Shown here: piece after piece, positions 10,232-20,086 of the stretch | Layout of the letters: each line of letters starts with the position of its first letter | Position numbering within the stretch: the stretch's first letter is position 1 | Assembly (NCBI GenBank): GCA_027013095.1 | Contig: JALUYI010000020.1 | Coordinates: 176,971-240,970, forward strand | DNA: 64,000 nt | From: Paracoccaceae bacterium | Lineage (GTDB): Bacteria; Pseudomonadota; Alphaproteobacteria; Rhodobacterales; Rhodobacteraceae | Direction of reading: 5' to 3' | Notes under the pieces: generated by a model | Database searches by the model: none | Told to the model about the DNA's origin: nothing | Seen by the model: only the letters and a program-made list of their open reading frames with translations | Translations under genes and position numbers: made by a program

Positions 10232-12270
10232 GCGGCGCCGAGGTAACCCCGTTTGGGTCGGTTCTGGTGGCCAATCGTGGCGAAATTGCCGTCAGGATTA
10301 TGGCGACAGCGCGGCGGATGGGACTGCAGGTGATTGGCGTTTATACCGATGCCGAGGTCGGAGCGGCGGGCGAGGCTGCGCATGTCGCCCGGGCGGATCG
10401 GGCGGTGCGGATCGGTGCCGGACCAGTTGAGGACAGCTATCTCTCTGTCGCGGCCCTTCTGCAGGCGGCGCGTCAGAGCGGGGCTGAGGCGGTTCACCCC
10501 GGCTATGGTTTCCTGTCGGAACGTGCCGCGTTTTGCCGTGCGGTTCAGGCCGCCGGTCTGGTCTTTGTCGGCCCGTCCCCGGCGGCGCTGGAGCTGATGG
10601 CGGACAAGGCCGCGGCGCGACGCCGGGTGGCCAAGGCGGGGGTGCCCCTGATTCCGGGTTACGACGGGCAGAAACAGACGCCGGCCCATCTGGCGCGGGT
10701 GGCGGCGCGGATCGGCTATCCGGTGATGATCAAGGCGGCGCTTGGCGGCGGCGGGCGCGGAATGCGCCGGGTTGCCGAGGCTGTGGATTTTGCCGGAGCG
10801 CTGAGGGACGCGCGCGCCGAGGCCCGGGCCGCGTTCGGGGACACCCGTATGATCATCGAGCGGGCGCTTGAACAGGCGCGTCACGTCGAGGTGCAGATCG
10901 TCGCCGACCGTCAGGGCCGGATGGTCCATCTGGGTGTACGCGACTGTTCGATACAACGGCGGCAGCAGAAATTGATCGAGGAAAGCCCACCCCCGGGGGT
11001 GTCTCCGGCCCTGCAAGAGGCGTTGGCAGAGGCGGCCCTGACCGTGGCGCGCGCGGTTGGGTGCGAGGGGGTCGGCACAGTCGAATTCCTGCTTGAGGAC
11101 AGTGGCGATTTTTATTTTCTCGAAATGAACCCTCGCCTTCAGGTTGAGCACCCGGTGACCGAGGCGATCACCGGGCTCGACCTTGTGGCGCTGCAATTCC
11201 GGCTTGCTGCGGGTCGCCCCCTTGGCTTGACGCAACAGGATATTTACCTGCGTGGGCACGCGATTCAGGCGCGGCTCTATGCCGAGAATCCTGCCGCCGA
11301 TTTTCGCCCCGCGAGCGGGCAGATCACGCGCTGGCGCGCCCCTGAGGGCCCCGGTCTCAGGGTGGATGCGGGGTTGCACGAAGGGCAGGAGGTGCTGCCC
11401 TATTTCGATCCACTTCTGGGCAAGCTGATCAGCCACGGCGACACCCGCGAGCTGGCCCGGCAGCGACTGATTCGGGCCCTTGAGGCGCTGGTTTTGTGCG
11501 GCCCGATCAGCAACCGCAGCTATTTGCGTGACGTGTTGTCTTTGCCCGAGTTTGTCGCCGGACACATGTCAACCCGGTTGGTCGAGCGTCGGCATCCAGA
11601 TCTGCTGGATCGGGCTCAGAGGATCGACCCCGCCGAGGTGGCTCTGGCAGCTGCGCTGCTTTACTGGGATCGGCAGGCGCGGGCGGCGGAACAGGCGGTC
11701 TCGGTCTCGCCGGAGCTGTTGGGTTGGGGTAGCCCGGGGGCGTTGTGTACACGGATCGAGCTGAAAGAAGAGGGCAGCGGCACCTGCTTTGCGCTGGATA
11801 TCCGCGATGAGGGCGCGCGCGCGGTGCTCATCCGGCACGACGGCAGGTCTTATTCGCTTTGGCGCAGTGACGGCGAAGGGGCGCCCGTCTATCGGGTCGA
11901 TGGCCTTCGGGTGACGGTGACGCATGTCGAGATCGACCGGCCTTGCCCGCCTTTGGACAGGGCGACGCGTCTGACGCTGGTCACGCCCCAGCGGGATCGG
12001 GTGTTTGTCTGCGGTGCCGCGCCCGAGGCCAGCCGAAAACAGGCCGCAGGAGGTCGGGTTCTGGCGCCGATGCATGGCACTCTTGCGGAAATTTGCGTGA
12101 CCCGCGGGCAGCGCCTTGAAGCTGGGGTGCGCCTTCTGGTGTTGGAAGCGATGAAGATGCAGCACCCGTTATGCGCCCCCATCGCTGGCCGCGTGAGCCA
12201 TGTTCACGAGGGTGTCGGTGGGCAGGTTCGCACCGGCGACCTTTTGGTTGAAATAGACCCCGAGGGCTGA
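10228..12270 (+). CDS. Biotin-dependent acyl-CoA carboxylase, biotin carboxylase/carrier (alpha) subunit
   Basis: 680 aa alpha subunit: biotin carboxylase domain (about 1-450, starting VLVANRGEIAVRIM, glycine-rich ATP loop GGGGRGMR, and EMNPRLQVEHPVTE), then a middle BT-like domain, then a C-terminal biotinyl domain with EAMKM, whose Lys carries biotin. Pairs with the carboxyltransferase encoded immediately upstream (ATGA overlap). By family this is the AtuF/LiuD/MccA type; the exact acyl-CoA cannot be read from the sequence. Length and domain order are normal. Confidence 0.93.
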   Translation: MSGAEVTPFGSVLVANRGEIAVRIMATARRMGLQVIGVYTDAEVGAAGEAAHVARADRAVRIGAGPVEDSYLSVAALLQAARQSGAEAVHPGYGFLSERAAFCRAVQAAGLVFVGPSPAALELMADKAAARRRVAKAGVPLIPGYDGQKQTPAHLARVAARIGYPVMIKAALGGGGRGMRRVAEAVDFAGALRDARAEARAAFGDTRMIIERALEQARHVEVQIVADRQGRMVHLGVRDCSIQRRQQKLIEESPPPGVSPALQEALAEAALTVARAVGCEGVGTVEFLLEDSGDFYFLEMNPRLQVEHPVTEAITGLDLVALQFRLAAGRPLGLTQQDIYLRGHAIQARLYAENPAADFRPASGQITRWRAPEGPGLRVDAGLHEGQEVLPYFDPLLGKLISHGDTRELARQRLIRALEALVLCGPISNRSYLRDVLSLPEFVAGHMSTRLVERRHPDLLDRAQRIDPAEVALAAALLYWDRQARAAEQAVSVSPELLGWGSPGALCTRIELKEEGSGTCFALDIRDEGARAVLIRHDGRSYSLWRSDGEGAPVYRVDGLRVTVTHVEIDRPCPPLDRATRLTLVTPQRDRVFVCGAAPEASRKQAAGGRVLAPMHGTLAEICVTRGQRLEAGVRLLVLEAMKMQHPLCAPIAGRVSHVHEGVGGQVRTGDLLVEIDPEG

Positions 12271-12304
12271 ACGCGCCCATCCGTCGCCCGGCCCCATGAG
12301 CGCG

Positions 12305-12337
12305 GGCATGAGAAACCGGCATGAGACCGGCATGAGA
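12305..12337 (+). repeat. Triple GGCATGAGA microrepeat
   Basis: Three direct copies of GGCATGAGA begin at 12305, 12318 and 12329 in the leader between the carboxylase alpha subunit and the TIGR03084 gene, just before that gene's AAAGGAG ribosome-binding site. Two of the copies are followed by A/ACCGG. Function unknown; possibly slippage. Confidence 0.7.
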
Positions 12338-12351
12338 AAGGAGAGCCACCC

Positions 12352-13182
12352 ATGCAACAGGCCGAAGATTATCGGCAAGAGGCCAGAAGCCTTGCCGTCA
12401 TTCTCGAGCCCCTTTGCGAAGAGGGGTTCGACGCCGTCACCCAGTTCAAGGGCTGGCGCATCAACGACGTTCTGGGGCATCTTCTGATGTTTGACGTCGG
12501 CGCGCTGGAGACCCTGAAGGGGGGCGCGCAGTTTCAGGCCTTTTTCGCCCCAATCCAGGCGGCGCTGAAGGCGGGCAGGACATTGCTGGATGCGCAACAG
12601 CCGTGGCTGGACGGGCTTGCAGGTCGGGCGCTGTTTGAACGCTGGCGGGAAACCTCGGAAACCCTCGCCGACGCCTATTCGGTGGCGGACCCCAAACAGC
12701 GCGTGCAATGGGCCGGCCCCGAGATGAGCGCGCTGTCCAGTATCACCGCCCGGCAGATGGAGACATGGGCCCACGGGCAGGAAATCTTTGACCTGCTGGG
12801 TCAGACCCGCCTTGAGCAGGACCGGATCAGGAATATCGCCCATCTGGGGGTGGCAACCTATGGCTGGAGCTTTGCCAACCGCGGCCTCAGCGCCCCCGAG
12901 CCTGCCCCACAGGTGCGCTTGACCGCCCCTTCGGGTGCGGTCTGGGAGTGGAACACCGCACAAAGCGGGAACGCAGTCCTTGGCGATGCGGTCGATTTTG
13001 CCCGGGTGGTGACGCAGGTGCGGGCGCTGGCGGATACGGCGCTGGAGCTGCGCGGCGACACCGCCCGGCGCTGGATGCAGATCGCGCAATGTTTTGCTGG
13101 CCCGCCTCAAACCCCTCCGCTAAAGGGAGAACGTCATCCACAAAACCTGAAGGAAAGGACATCACATGAAACTGGGCAGTGA
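12352..13182 (+). CDS. TIGR03084-family DinB-like metal-binding protein
   Basis: 276 aa member of the TIGR03084 family, related to DinB and mycothiol-dependent maleylpyruvate isomerase four-helix bundles. Candidate metal ligands are the His in [10 protein letters not shown] (about residue 43) and the His in [12 protein letters not shown]. The family is of unknown biochemical function. A good AAAGGAG site precedes the ATG. The last ~20 residues (after [10 protein letters not shown]) look like low-complexity read-through into intergenic sequence, and the stop lies 17 bp inside the next gene. Its position inside the carboxylase cluster suggests a role with CoA thioesters, which is inference only. 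Confidence 0.8.
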   Translation: MQQAEDYRQEARSLAVILEPLCEEGFDAVTQFKGWRINDVLGHLLMFDVGALETLKGGAQFQAFFAPIQAALKAGRTLLDAQQPWLDGLAGRALFERWRETSETLADAYSVADPKQRVQWAGPEMSALSSITARQMETWAHGQEIFDLLGQTRLEQDRIRNIAHLGVATYGWSFANRGLSAPEPAPQVRLTAPSGAVWEWNTAQSGNAVLGDAVDFARVVTQVRALADTALELRGDTARRWMQIAQCFAGPPQTPPLKGERHPQNLKERTSHETGQ

Positions 13183-13936
13183 GATCAGTGCGGTCATCAC
13201 CGGCGGGGCGTCGGGCCTTGGCGAGGCCGTGGCGCGCGAGCTGGCGGCAAACGGGGTCAGGGTTTGCCTGTTCGATCTGAACACCACCCGCGGCAGCGCC
13301 ATCGCGGATGAGCTGGGCGGTTGTTTCGCCGAGGTTGACGTCAGTGATGTGGCCTCGGTCGAGGCGGGGTTTGCCCGGGCGCGCGATGCCCACGGACAAG
13401 AGCGTATTCTGGTCAACTGTGCGGGCATCGGGGTTGCGGCACGCACGGTGGACCGCGACGGGGCCCCGCATGACCCGGCGTTTTTCGAGCGGGTGATCAA
13501 GATCAACCTGATCGGCAGTTTTCATTGCGCATCCCGCGCCGCGGCCGGAATGGTGGCCAGCGAACCGGTGACCGAGGATGGCGAGCGCGGGGTGATTATC
13601 AGCACGGCCAGCGTCGCCGCCTTTGACGGGCAGATCGGGCAGGTGGCCTATTCCGCCTCCAAGGGCGGGATTGTCGGCATGACCCTGCCCATGGCCCGCG
13701 ATCTGGCGAAATCCGGGGTTCGGGTGATGGCGATTGCGCCGGGGATATTCGCCACGCCCATGCTGGCCGGCCTGCCCGATGAGGTGCAGGAGTCCCTCGG
13801 TGCTCAGGTTCCGTTCCCCTCGCGTCTGGGCAGGCCGTCGGAATATGCCGCAATGGCGCGCCATATCGTCGAAAACCCGATGCTGAACGGCGAAGTGATC
13901 CGTCTGGATGGCGCGATACGGATGGCGCCGAAATAA
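13166..13936 (+). CDS. SDR-family 3-hydroxyacyl-CoA dehydrogenase-like oxidoreductase
   Basis: 256 aa classical short-chain dehydrogenase. Cofactor motif TGGASGLG near residues 12-19, NCAGI motif, catalytic Ser in [11 protein letters not shown] and YSASK (Tyr-x3-Lys). An acidic residue after strand 2 (LFDLN) predicts NAD(H). The overall pattern resembles type-2 3-hydroxyacyl-CoA dehydrogenases (HSD17B10-like). It overlaps the TIGR03084 gene and has its own AAGGAAAGG ribosome-binding site, so it belongs to the same transcript; oxidation of a hydroxyacyl-CoA in a beta-oxidation-like route fits the context. Confidence 0.88.
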   Translation: MKLGSEISAVITGGASGLGEAVARELAANGVRVCLFDLNTTRGSAIADELGGCFAEVDVSDVASVEAGFARARDAHGQERILVNCAGIGVAARTVDRDGAPHDPAFFERVIKINLIGSFHCASRAAAGMVASEPVTEDGERGVIISTASVAAFDGQIGQVAYSASKGGIVGMTLPMARDLAKSGVRVMAIAPGIFATPMLAGLPDEVQESLGAQVPFPSRLGRPSEYAAMARHIVENPMLNGEVIRLDGAIRMAPK

Positions 13937-13937
13937 A

Positions 13938-13973
13938 GCGTTTTGACAAATGGTTGATATTTTGTCGAAACGC
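13938..13973. repeat. Intergenic palindrome, copy 1
   Basis: Two nucleotides after the SDR stop, GCGTTTTGACAAA (13938-13950) faces TTTGTCGAAACGC (13961-13973) across a 10-nt loop. As RNA the 13-bp stem is fully paired, counting one G-U pair. It lies between two convergent genes. A shorter relative is at 36899-36928, and the left half recurs at 6622-6637 just after valS. No T-run follows on either strand, so intrinsic termination is only possible, not shown. Confidence 0.7.
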
Positions 13974-13990
13974 AATTGGCGGGGCAGGGC

Positions 13991-14764
13991 CTACCTGAAT
14001 TTTGGCGGGCGCTTTTCCAGAAAGGCGCGCAGGCCTTCGTCGGCATCCGGCGTGGACTGGGCCAGCGCGGTGGCCAGACTTTCGACAAACAGGCCGTCGC
14101 TCTGGGCCATGTCGTTGATCCGGGCGATGGCATTCAACATCAGATAGTTCGATAAAGGCGCATTGGCGGCAATCTTGGCGGCCAGCGTATGAGCCAGCGG
14201 CAGCGCCTCATCCGCGTTCACCGCATAATGGGCCAATCCTAGCGCCAGCCCTTCGCGGGCTGAATATTTGCGCCCGGTCAACATCATCTCGCACATCCGG
14301 TCGGCGCCGATGATCCTCCCGATTCGCGCCGTGGCGCCGCCGCCGACAAAGATCCCGCGCCGCCCCTCGGGCAGTTGAAACACGGTGCTGGGCTCGGCAA
14401 TGCGCACATGGGTGGCCGCCGCCAGCTCCAGCCCACCGCCGATCACCGCACCGCGCAAAACCGAGATCACCGGCAGGCCGCCCGACTGGATGCGCTCCAT
14501 GACGCTGTGCCAGCGCCGGGAATGATGCAGGGTCTCTTCGGCGTTGCGTTTGACATGCTGGGACAGGTCCAGCCCGGCGCAGAAATGCTGGCCCTTGCCG
14601 CTGAGGACCACCACCCGACACTCGGGGGGCGGGGCGGCAAAGAACCTGTCCAGCGCCTCCAGAAGCGCGTCATTCATTGCGTTGCGCTTGTCCTCCCGGC
14701 AGATCAGCAGTGAACCGATTGCACCGTCCAGACGGAAATCGAGTATTTTTTCGGGCTTGGTCAT
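13991..14764 (-). CDS. Enoyl-CoA hydratase/isomerase family protein (crotonase)
   Basis: 257 aa crotonase-fold protein. Oxyanion-hole segments are KGQHFCAGLDL and RGAVIGGGLELAAA. The acidic catalytic position falls in PEGRRGIFVGGGA (Glu followed by Gly). Expected to hydrate or isomerise an enoyl-CoA. It converges on the SDR/carboxylase cluster, with stops about 55 bp apart, and probably belongs to the same pathway though it has its own promoter. The ATG at 14764 follows an AGGA box; a longer upstream start would add 20 unlikely residues. Confidence 0.88.
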   Translation of the reverse strand: MTKPEKILDFRLDGAIGSLLICREDKRNAMNDALLEALDRFFAAPPPECRVVVLSGKGQHFCAGLDLSQHVKRNAEETLHHSRRWHSVMERIQSGGLPVISVLRGAVIGGGLELAAATHVRIAEPSTVFQLPEGRRGIFVGGGATARIGRIIGADRMCEMMLTGRKYSAREGLALGLAHYAVNADEALPLAHTLAAKIAANAPLSNYLMLNAIARINDMAQSDGLFVESLATALAQSTPDADEGLRAFLEKRPPKFR

Positions 14765-15003
14765 CGGGTGTCCTGCGCGTTCCGGGCCTAGCCTGAGTAA
14801 CACATATCCCGAATTTGGGCGCAAGCCGAAGATGCGGGTGAAGAGGACGACGGGGAACGGGAGCGCAGAAATCGAAACCGGTGTGATTTGACGTCCGACA
14901 CAAGGGTCGGGTTTGCGCCCGGCCCGGAGTCTTTGGCCTTGGCAACGGGCCTGAGCCTGCGCTAAGACAGGAACAGATTGAGGCCCATCCCCCGGAGGCA
15001 GAC

Positions 15004-15681
15004 TTGAGCGAGACAGATTCCTTTATCGACGAGGTCACCGAAGAGGTGCGCCGCGACAAGTTGTTTGCCCTGTTTCGCAAATACGGCTGGATTCCGATCT
15101 CACTGGTGATCCTGCTGGTCGCCGGCACTGGCTGGAACGAGTGGCGCAAGGCCAATGAACAGGCTGCGGCCGAGCGCTTTGGCGATGCCGTGACCCGCGC
15201 CATCGCGGCGAAATCGGCCAAGGATCAGGTGGTGGCGTTCTCGCAGATTTCCGCCGCCAATCCCGAAACCCGGATCTTCCTTGATTTCCTGATCGCTGCT
15301 GCCAACGCCGAAGCCGACAATCCAAAGGCGGCGCTGGCCTTGCTTGACAAGGTGGCCAGCGATCCGTCGACGCCACAGATCTATCGGCAGATTGCAATGC
15401 TGAAGGCGGTCATCTTGCGCGGAAATGGGCAGGACAAGGCGACGCGTCTGGCTACGCTTGAGAAACTGGCCAAGCCGGGCAGCCCGTTCCGTGCCGTGGC
15501 ACTGGAGCAAAAGGCGCTGATTCTGGCCGAAACCGGCGATAAAAAAGCCGCAATTGCAGTCTTAAAGACCATTTTGGATGAGCCGGGAACAACACAAGCC
15601 TTGCTTCAACGTGCGCAACAGTTGATTGTGGCAATGGGCGGCAGTTTGCGGACAACCGGCAGCGCCGCGTCGAACGGTTAA
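15004..15681 (+). CDS. YfgM-like tetratricopeptide membrane protein
   Basis: 225 aa, one N-terminal membrane helix (about residues 28-45, WIPISLVILLVAGTG) followed by a TPR-like periplasmic domain, the architecture of YfgM/DUF2133, an ancillary SecYEG/chaperone-network factor. The start codon is TTG: GGAGG at 14994-14998 sits right before it, and there is no ATG or GTG at a usable distance. The order with bamB and der downstream matches E. coli yfgM-bamB-der, which supports the assignment despite weak sequence similarity. Confidence 0.85.
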   Translation: MSETDSFIDEVTEEVRRDKLFALFRKYGWIPISLVILLVAGTGWNEWRKANEQAAAERFGDAVTRAIAAKSAKDQVVAFSQISAANPETRIFLDFLIAAANAEADNPKAALALLDKVASDPSTPQIYRQIAMLKAVILRGNGQDKATRLATLEKLAKPGSPFRAVALEQKALILAETGDKKAAIAVLKTILDEPGTTQALLQRAQQLIVAMGGSLRTTGSAASNG

Positions 15682-15704
15682 GCAAAGGCAGAGGAACGCT
15701 CGGA

Positions 15705-17075
15705 GTGAAACTGAACCAGGCGATATTTCTGGCGATGGCGACCGCGCTGGTCGTGGGCTGTGCAAAGAAAGAAGAGATTCTCAAGGGCCAGCGCTTTGAT
15801 GTGCGTGTGCCGCTGGATCAGGCGGTTCCTGCACCTGACGCGAAACCCGGGGCAAACGGCGCCGGGCAGGGAGCGCAGGTTCCGCCGGTGCAGCCGCCCG
15901 TTGTCAATCGCCGAGCCCCGATCCGGCTGCCCAAGGCAGTCAATCTGTCCAGCTGGACCCATAAGAACGCCAGCCCGACCCATGATGTCGGCAATATTGC
16001 GCTGGGGCGCGACCTGACCCGGCTGTGGTCGGTCAGCATCGGCAGCGGAAATGAGCGTCGGCGCCGTTTGACTTCGGATCCGGTCGTTGCCGGCGGGCTG
16101 ATCTTTACTCTGGATTCGGCCAATCGTGTGATGGCAACCTCACCCATTGGCGAGGCTGCGTGGGTGCGCGACCTGACCCCGGCCTCCGACAAACCGGGCG
16201 ATGCCTTTGGTGGCGGGCTGGCCTATGCCAAGGGCGTGCTTTATGCAACCTCGGGCTTTGGCAGTGTGACGGCGATGCGCGCCGATACCGGCAAGGTCCT
16301 CTGGACGCAGAAGCTGGACGCCCCGGTGATGGCCGCGCCAACGGTCTACAAGGGGCGGGTCTTTGTGGTCAGCCGCGACAACCGGGCCTGGGCGATCAAG
16401 GCCCGCAATGGCCGCATCCTGTGGCAGCAGGAAAGCCCACGCGCCGATGCCGGGTTGCTGGGCGGGGCCTCGCCCGCGATTGCCGGACGCTCGGTCATCC
16501 TGCCGTTTTCCTCGGGGGAAATAATCTCGGCGCGGATGCGCAACGGCCTGCGAATCTGGAGCGTCGCAGTTTCTGGCGCGCGTCTCGGCCTCGCGCGCTC
16601 GAACATTACCGATATTTCCAGCGATCCGGTGGTCACCGGGGCACGCGTTTACGCCGCCAACCAGAGTGGGCGGATCACCGCCGTTGCCCTGAAGGACGGG
16701 CAGCGAATCTGGAGCGCCAACCAAGGCTCATACAGCCCGGTGCTGCCGATAGGAAACGCGGTCTTTCTGGTCTCTGACGAATCGCAGCTGGTGCGCCTTG
16801 ATGCGCGCGATGGCAGCGTCGTCTGGGCGGTCGATCTGCCGGCGTATAAGAAAGACCGGACCCGGCGTGATGCCTATGTGCATTTTGGCCCACTGATGGC
16901 CGGGGGGCGCTTGATCGTGGCTTCCAGCGATGGCTCGTTGCGCAGCTTCGATCCGGTTTCGGGGCAGTTGATTTCGACGGTCGATATCCCCTCGGGGGCG
17001 GCCTCGCAGCCGGCGATTGTGGATGGTGTCCTCTATATCCTGTCGCAAAACGGCGATCTGAACGCCTATCGGTAA
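15705..17075 (+). CDS. bamB: BamB-like outer-membrane assembly lipoprotein
   Basis: 456 aa PQQ-like beta-propeller lipoprotein of the BAM complex, which inserts beta-barrel proteins in the outer membrane. The lipoprotein signal ends in the lipobox VVGC (Cys about 19). Repeated propeller blades are visible as recurrent G.V.A.D..TG..LW and DG..IW segments. A proline-rich linker precedes the propeller, making it longer than the ~390 aa E. coli protein. Start GTG at 15705 with a GAGGAA box upstream. The gap to the upstream gene is 23 bp, and der follows after ~90 bp, the conserved gene order. Confidence 0.92.
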   Translation: MKLNQAIFLAMATALVVGCAKKEEILKGQRFDVRVPLDQAVPAPDAKPGANGAGQGAQVPPVQPPVVNRRAPIRLPKAVNLSSWTHKNASPTHDVGNIALGRDLTRLWSVSIGSGNERRRRLTSDPVVAGGLIFTLDSANRVMATSPIGEAAWVRDLTPASDKPGDAFGGGLAYAKGVLYATSGFGSVTAMRADTGKVLWTQKLDAPVMAAPTVYKGRVFVVSRDNRAWAIKARNGRILWQQESPRADAGLLGGASPAIAGRSVILPFSSGEIISARMRNGLRIWSVAVSGARLGLARSNITDISSDPVVTGARVYAANQSGRITAVALKDGQRIWSANQGSYSPVLPIGNAVFLVSDESQLVRLDARDGSVVWAVDLPAYKKDRTRRDAYVHFGPLMAGGRLIVASSDGSLRSFDPVSGQLISTVDIPSGAASQPAIVDGVLYILSQNGDLNAYR

Positions 17076-17166
17076 TCGTTTTGCCGGCGATTGGGCCGCA
17101 GGAGGGCTATCAAAGCGGATGGATTGGGTGTATGGCGCGCAGACCTGAACAGTCCTGGACCCTGAG

Positions 17167-18636
17167 ATGAGCTTTACACTTGCCATAGTCGGCCGCCCCA
17201 ATGTGGGCAAATCAACGCTGTTCAACCGTCTGGTGGGTCGGCGTCTGGCACTGGTCGATGACCAACCCGGCGTGACCCGCGATCTGCGCGAGGGCGAGGC
17301 GCGGCTGGGGCCGCTGCGCTTTACCGTGATCGATACCGCCGGACTGGAAATGGCCAGCGACGCCAGCCTGCAAGGGCGGATGCGCCGCCTGACCGAGCGT
17401 GCCGTTGCCATGGCAGATGCCTGCCTTTTCATGATCGACGCGCGGGTTGGTGTGACCCCGGCTGACGAGGTGTTCGCCCAGATCCTGCGTAAGGCCTCGG
17501 CCCATGTGATCCTTGTCGCCAACAAGACCGAGGGGCGCGCCGCCGATGCGGGCCTGATCGAGGCCTATGCCTTGGGGCTGGGCGAGCCGGTTCCCCTCTC
17601 GGCGGAACACGGGCAGGGGTTGGTCGATCTCGCCCAAGCGCTGGAGCCGATCGCGGCGGAATTTGGCGATCGTGACGACGCAACGCCCGAAACCAACGTC
17701 GATTTGCCCGAGGACGAGGATTTTGATCCCGAGACCGCAGCCCCTCTGATCCCGCCGGGAAAGGCGCTGCAGATTGCCATTGTCGGGCGGCCGAATGCGG
17801 GCAAGTCAACGCTGGTCAACAAGATCATCGGAGAAGAGCGCCTGCTGACCGGCCCCGAATCGGGGATCACGCGCGATGCGATTTCAGTGCGTACCAACTG
17901 GCTGGGCACCAAGATGCGCATCTTTGATACCGCTGGCATCCGTAAAAAGGCGCGGGTGCAGGAAAAGCTGGAGAAACTGTCGGTTGCAGATGGCCTGCGC
18001 GCAGTCCGTTTTGCCGAGGTGGTGGTGGTTCTTCTGGATGTGCAGGGTTCATTCGAGCAGCAGGATCTGCGGATTGCGGATCTGGCCGAGCGCGAGGGGC
18101 GCGCCGTCGTGATCGCGGTTAACAAATGGGATCTGGAGGGCGACAAACAGGCGCGCCTAAAGGAGTTGCGGGAAAAATTCGAGCGCCTGTTGCCGCAGTT
18201 GCGCGGCGCCCCGATGGTGATGGTCTCGGCCCTGACCGGCAAGGGGCTGGAGCGGCTGAATGCGGCCATTTTGCAGGCCTATGAGACCTGGAACATGAGG
18301 ATCTCGACTGCCCGCCTGAATCGCTGGCTGACCGGAATGCTGGAATCTCATCCGCCACCTGCGCCCGGTGGCCGCCGTCTGCGCCTGCGCTACATGACCG
18401 AGGTCAAGACCCGCCCGCCCAGCTTTGTCATCATGTGCTCGCACCCCGAGCAGTTGCCCACCAGCTATACCCGCTATCTGGTGAACGGGTTGCGCGAGGA
18501 TTTTGGCATGGCCGGGACTCCGATCCGCCTGTTCCTGCGCGGACAGGGAGATAAGAATCCCTACCGGGACAAGAAGGAAAAGAAGGTGACCAAGCTGAAC
18601 AAGCACCTTGAAGGGCGCTGGCAAGGCAAGCGATAG
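17167..18636 (+). CDS. der: Ribosome-associated GTPase Der (EngA)
   Basis: 489 aa double GTPase needed for 50S maturation. The first G domain has GRPNVGKS (about 8-15), DTAGLE and NKTEG; the second has GRPNAGKS (about 207-214), DTAGI and NKWDL. An acidic linker (EDEDFDPET) joins them and a C-terminal KH-like domain ([13 protein letters not shown]) follows. All nucleotide motifs are intact. A small inverted repeat GGATC/GATCC begins two bases after the stop (18638-18653) and may mark the end of the transcript. Confidence 0.97.
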   Translation: MSFTLAIVGRPNVGKSTLFNRLVGRRLALVDDQPGVTRDLREGEARLGPLRFTVIDTAGLEMASDASLQGRMRRLTERAVAMADACLFMIDARVGVTPADEVFAQILRKASAHVILVANKTEGRAADAGLIEAYALGLGEPVPLSAEHGQGLVDLAQALEPIAAEFGDRDDATPETNVDLPEDEDFDPETAAPLIPPGKALQIAIVGRPNAGKSTLVNKIIGEERLLTGPESGITRDAISVRTNWLGTKMRIFDTAGIRKKARVQEKLEKLSVADGLRAVRFAEVVVVLLDVQGSFEQQDLRIADLAEREGRAVVIAVNKWDLEGDKQARLKELREKFERLLPQLRGAPMVMVSALTGKGLERLNAAILQAYETWNMRISTARLNRWLTGMLESHPPPAPGGRRLRLRYMTEVKTRPPSFVIMCSHPEQLPTSYTRYLVNGLREDFGMAGTPIRLFLRGQGDKNPYRDKKEKKVTKLNKHLEGRWQGKR

Positions 18637-18864
18637 CGGATCGCAAGTGATCCGGGCGATGAGAATTGGATGTGGCAACGTCAGGAGTCCGGCACCTTAG
18701 CACCAGCTGGAACCGGTTCGGCCCCCGCGTTTTTGGGCGTCAAAGCCACGCAATCAAACGGCTGGAGGGGGGCGCAACACGCGCGCTCTTGAACCGGCGG
18801 GTCTCGATTGATAGATGCGGGGCGCGGAACCTCGGCAAGGTTCTCAACAGAGATTGGCGGGACC

Positions 18865-20004
18865 ATGAACGCAGAAAACCCACCCCGGCTGGAGCTACGG
18901 GACATCCGGCGCAGCTTTGACGGCGTCGAGGTTGTGGGTGGGGTGTCATTGCGCCTTGAGGCCGGGCAGGTCACCTGCCTGCTGGGGCCATCGGGGTGCG
19001 GCAAGTCAACGACCCTGCGCATCATCGCCGGGGTCGATCGGCAGACCAGCGGACAGGTTCTGGTGGACGGGCAGGAGGTCTCCGGCCCCAAAACCCATTT
19101 GCCGCCGGAAAAGCGCGCGGTCGGGTTGATGTTTCAGGATTTCGCGCTGTTTCCCCATCTGACGGTGGCCGATAACGTGGCCTTTGGCCTCAATCATACA
19201 CCTCGCACAGCGCGGATGGCCCGGGTCATGGACCTGTTGCAGCGGGTGCATCTGGGGGATTTTGCCGAGAAATACCCACACCAGCTGTCCGGGGGCGAAC
19301 AGCAACGCGTCGCACTGGCCCGGGCGCTGGCACCACGCCCCGGCATCCTGTTGATGGATGAGCCGTTCTCGGGTTTGGATAACCGTCTGCGCGATGGTAT
19401 CCGGGACGAGACGCTGGCGCTCTTGAAAGAGGAGGGCACGGCGGTTCTGCTGGTCACCCATGAGCCCGAAGAGGCGATGCGCATGGCCGATGAAATCGCC
19501 CTGATGCGCGCCGGGCAGATCGTGCAGACCGGTGCGCCCTATAACATCTACAACGCCCCCGTGGACCGGGCCGCGGCGGCGTTCTTTTCCGATATCAACA
19601 TCATCCACGGCGTTGTGCGAAACGCGCTGACGGACACTCCGTTCGGGCAGTTTCTGACCCCCGGCCTGGTCGATGGCGCGGATGTTGAAATCATCATCCG
19701 GCCCCAGCATCTGAAGATCGATTTCGACCGCCATGGCAAAGGGCCGAACCCAACCCCCGAAGAGGGGGTGCCGGCGCGCGGCATCGTCTCACGCGCGCGC
19801 TTCATGGGTTCGGAAAGTCTGGTCGAGTTCTTGATGGACCATGACGGCTCGGCCCTCAAGGCCACCGTCCCTGGCGTATTTCTGCCAAAGCCGGGCACGC
19901 CGCTGTGGTTGACCATGCGGCGAGACCGCTGTTTCGTCTTTCCCTGCCAAAAGCAGCGCCGGGTCGCCGATCCGTTCAAGACCCCGCGCCCTGTTTCCGC
20001 CTGA
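18865..20004 (+). CDS. ABC transporter ATP-binding protein (FbpC/PotA-like), orphan
   Basis: 379 aa importer-type ATPase: Walker A GPSGCGKST, Q-loop MFQDFALFPHL, signature LSGGEQQRVALARA, Walker B LLMDEPFSGLD, H-loop VTHEPEE, and a C-terminal regulatory (TOBE-like) domain. The sequence resembles ferric-iron or polyamine importer ATPases. No permease or binding-protein gene is adjacent, so the substrate and partners are unknown. I prefer the ATG at 18865; a start at 18808 is possible but adds a poorly coding extension. Confidence 0.85.
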   Translation: MNAENPPRLELRDIRRSFDGVEVVGGVSLRLEAGQVTCLLGPSGCGKSTTLRIIAGVDRQTSGQVLVDGQEVSGPKTHLPPEKRAVGLMFQDFALFPHLTVADNVAFGLNHTPRTARMARVMDLLQRVHLGDFAEKYPHQLSGGEQQRVALARALAPRPGILLMDEPFSGLDNRLRDGIRDETLALLKEEGTAVLLVTHEPEEAMRMADEIALMRAGQIVQTGAPYNIYNAPVDRAAAAFFSDINIIHGVVRNALTDTPFGQFLTPGLVDGADVEIIIRPQHLKIDFDRHGKGPNPTPEEGVPARGIVSRARFMGSESLVEFLMDHDGSALKATVPGVFLPKPGTPLWLTMRRDRCFVFPCQKQRRVADPFKTPRPVSA

Positions 20005-20086
20005 GGGGGCGCGAAACACACGAGCAGCGCATCACGGCGTGCGCGGTGCGCTTGACCTTGGCGCATCGGCCCATTAGCAGGACGGC

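Noticed and set aside
9877..11565. Long minus-strand frame (562 codons) opposite the carboxylase genes
   Set aside because: No recognisable protein; composition of an antisense shadow over two certain genes.
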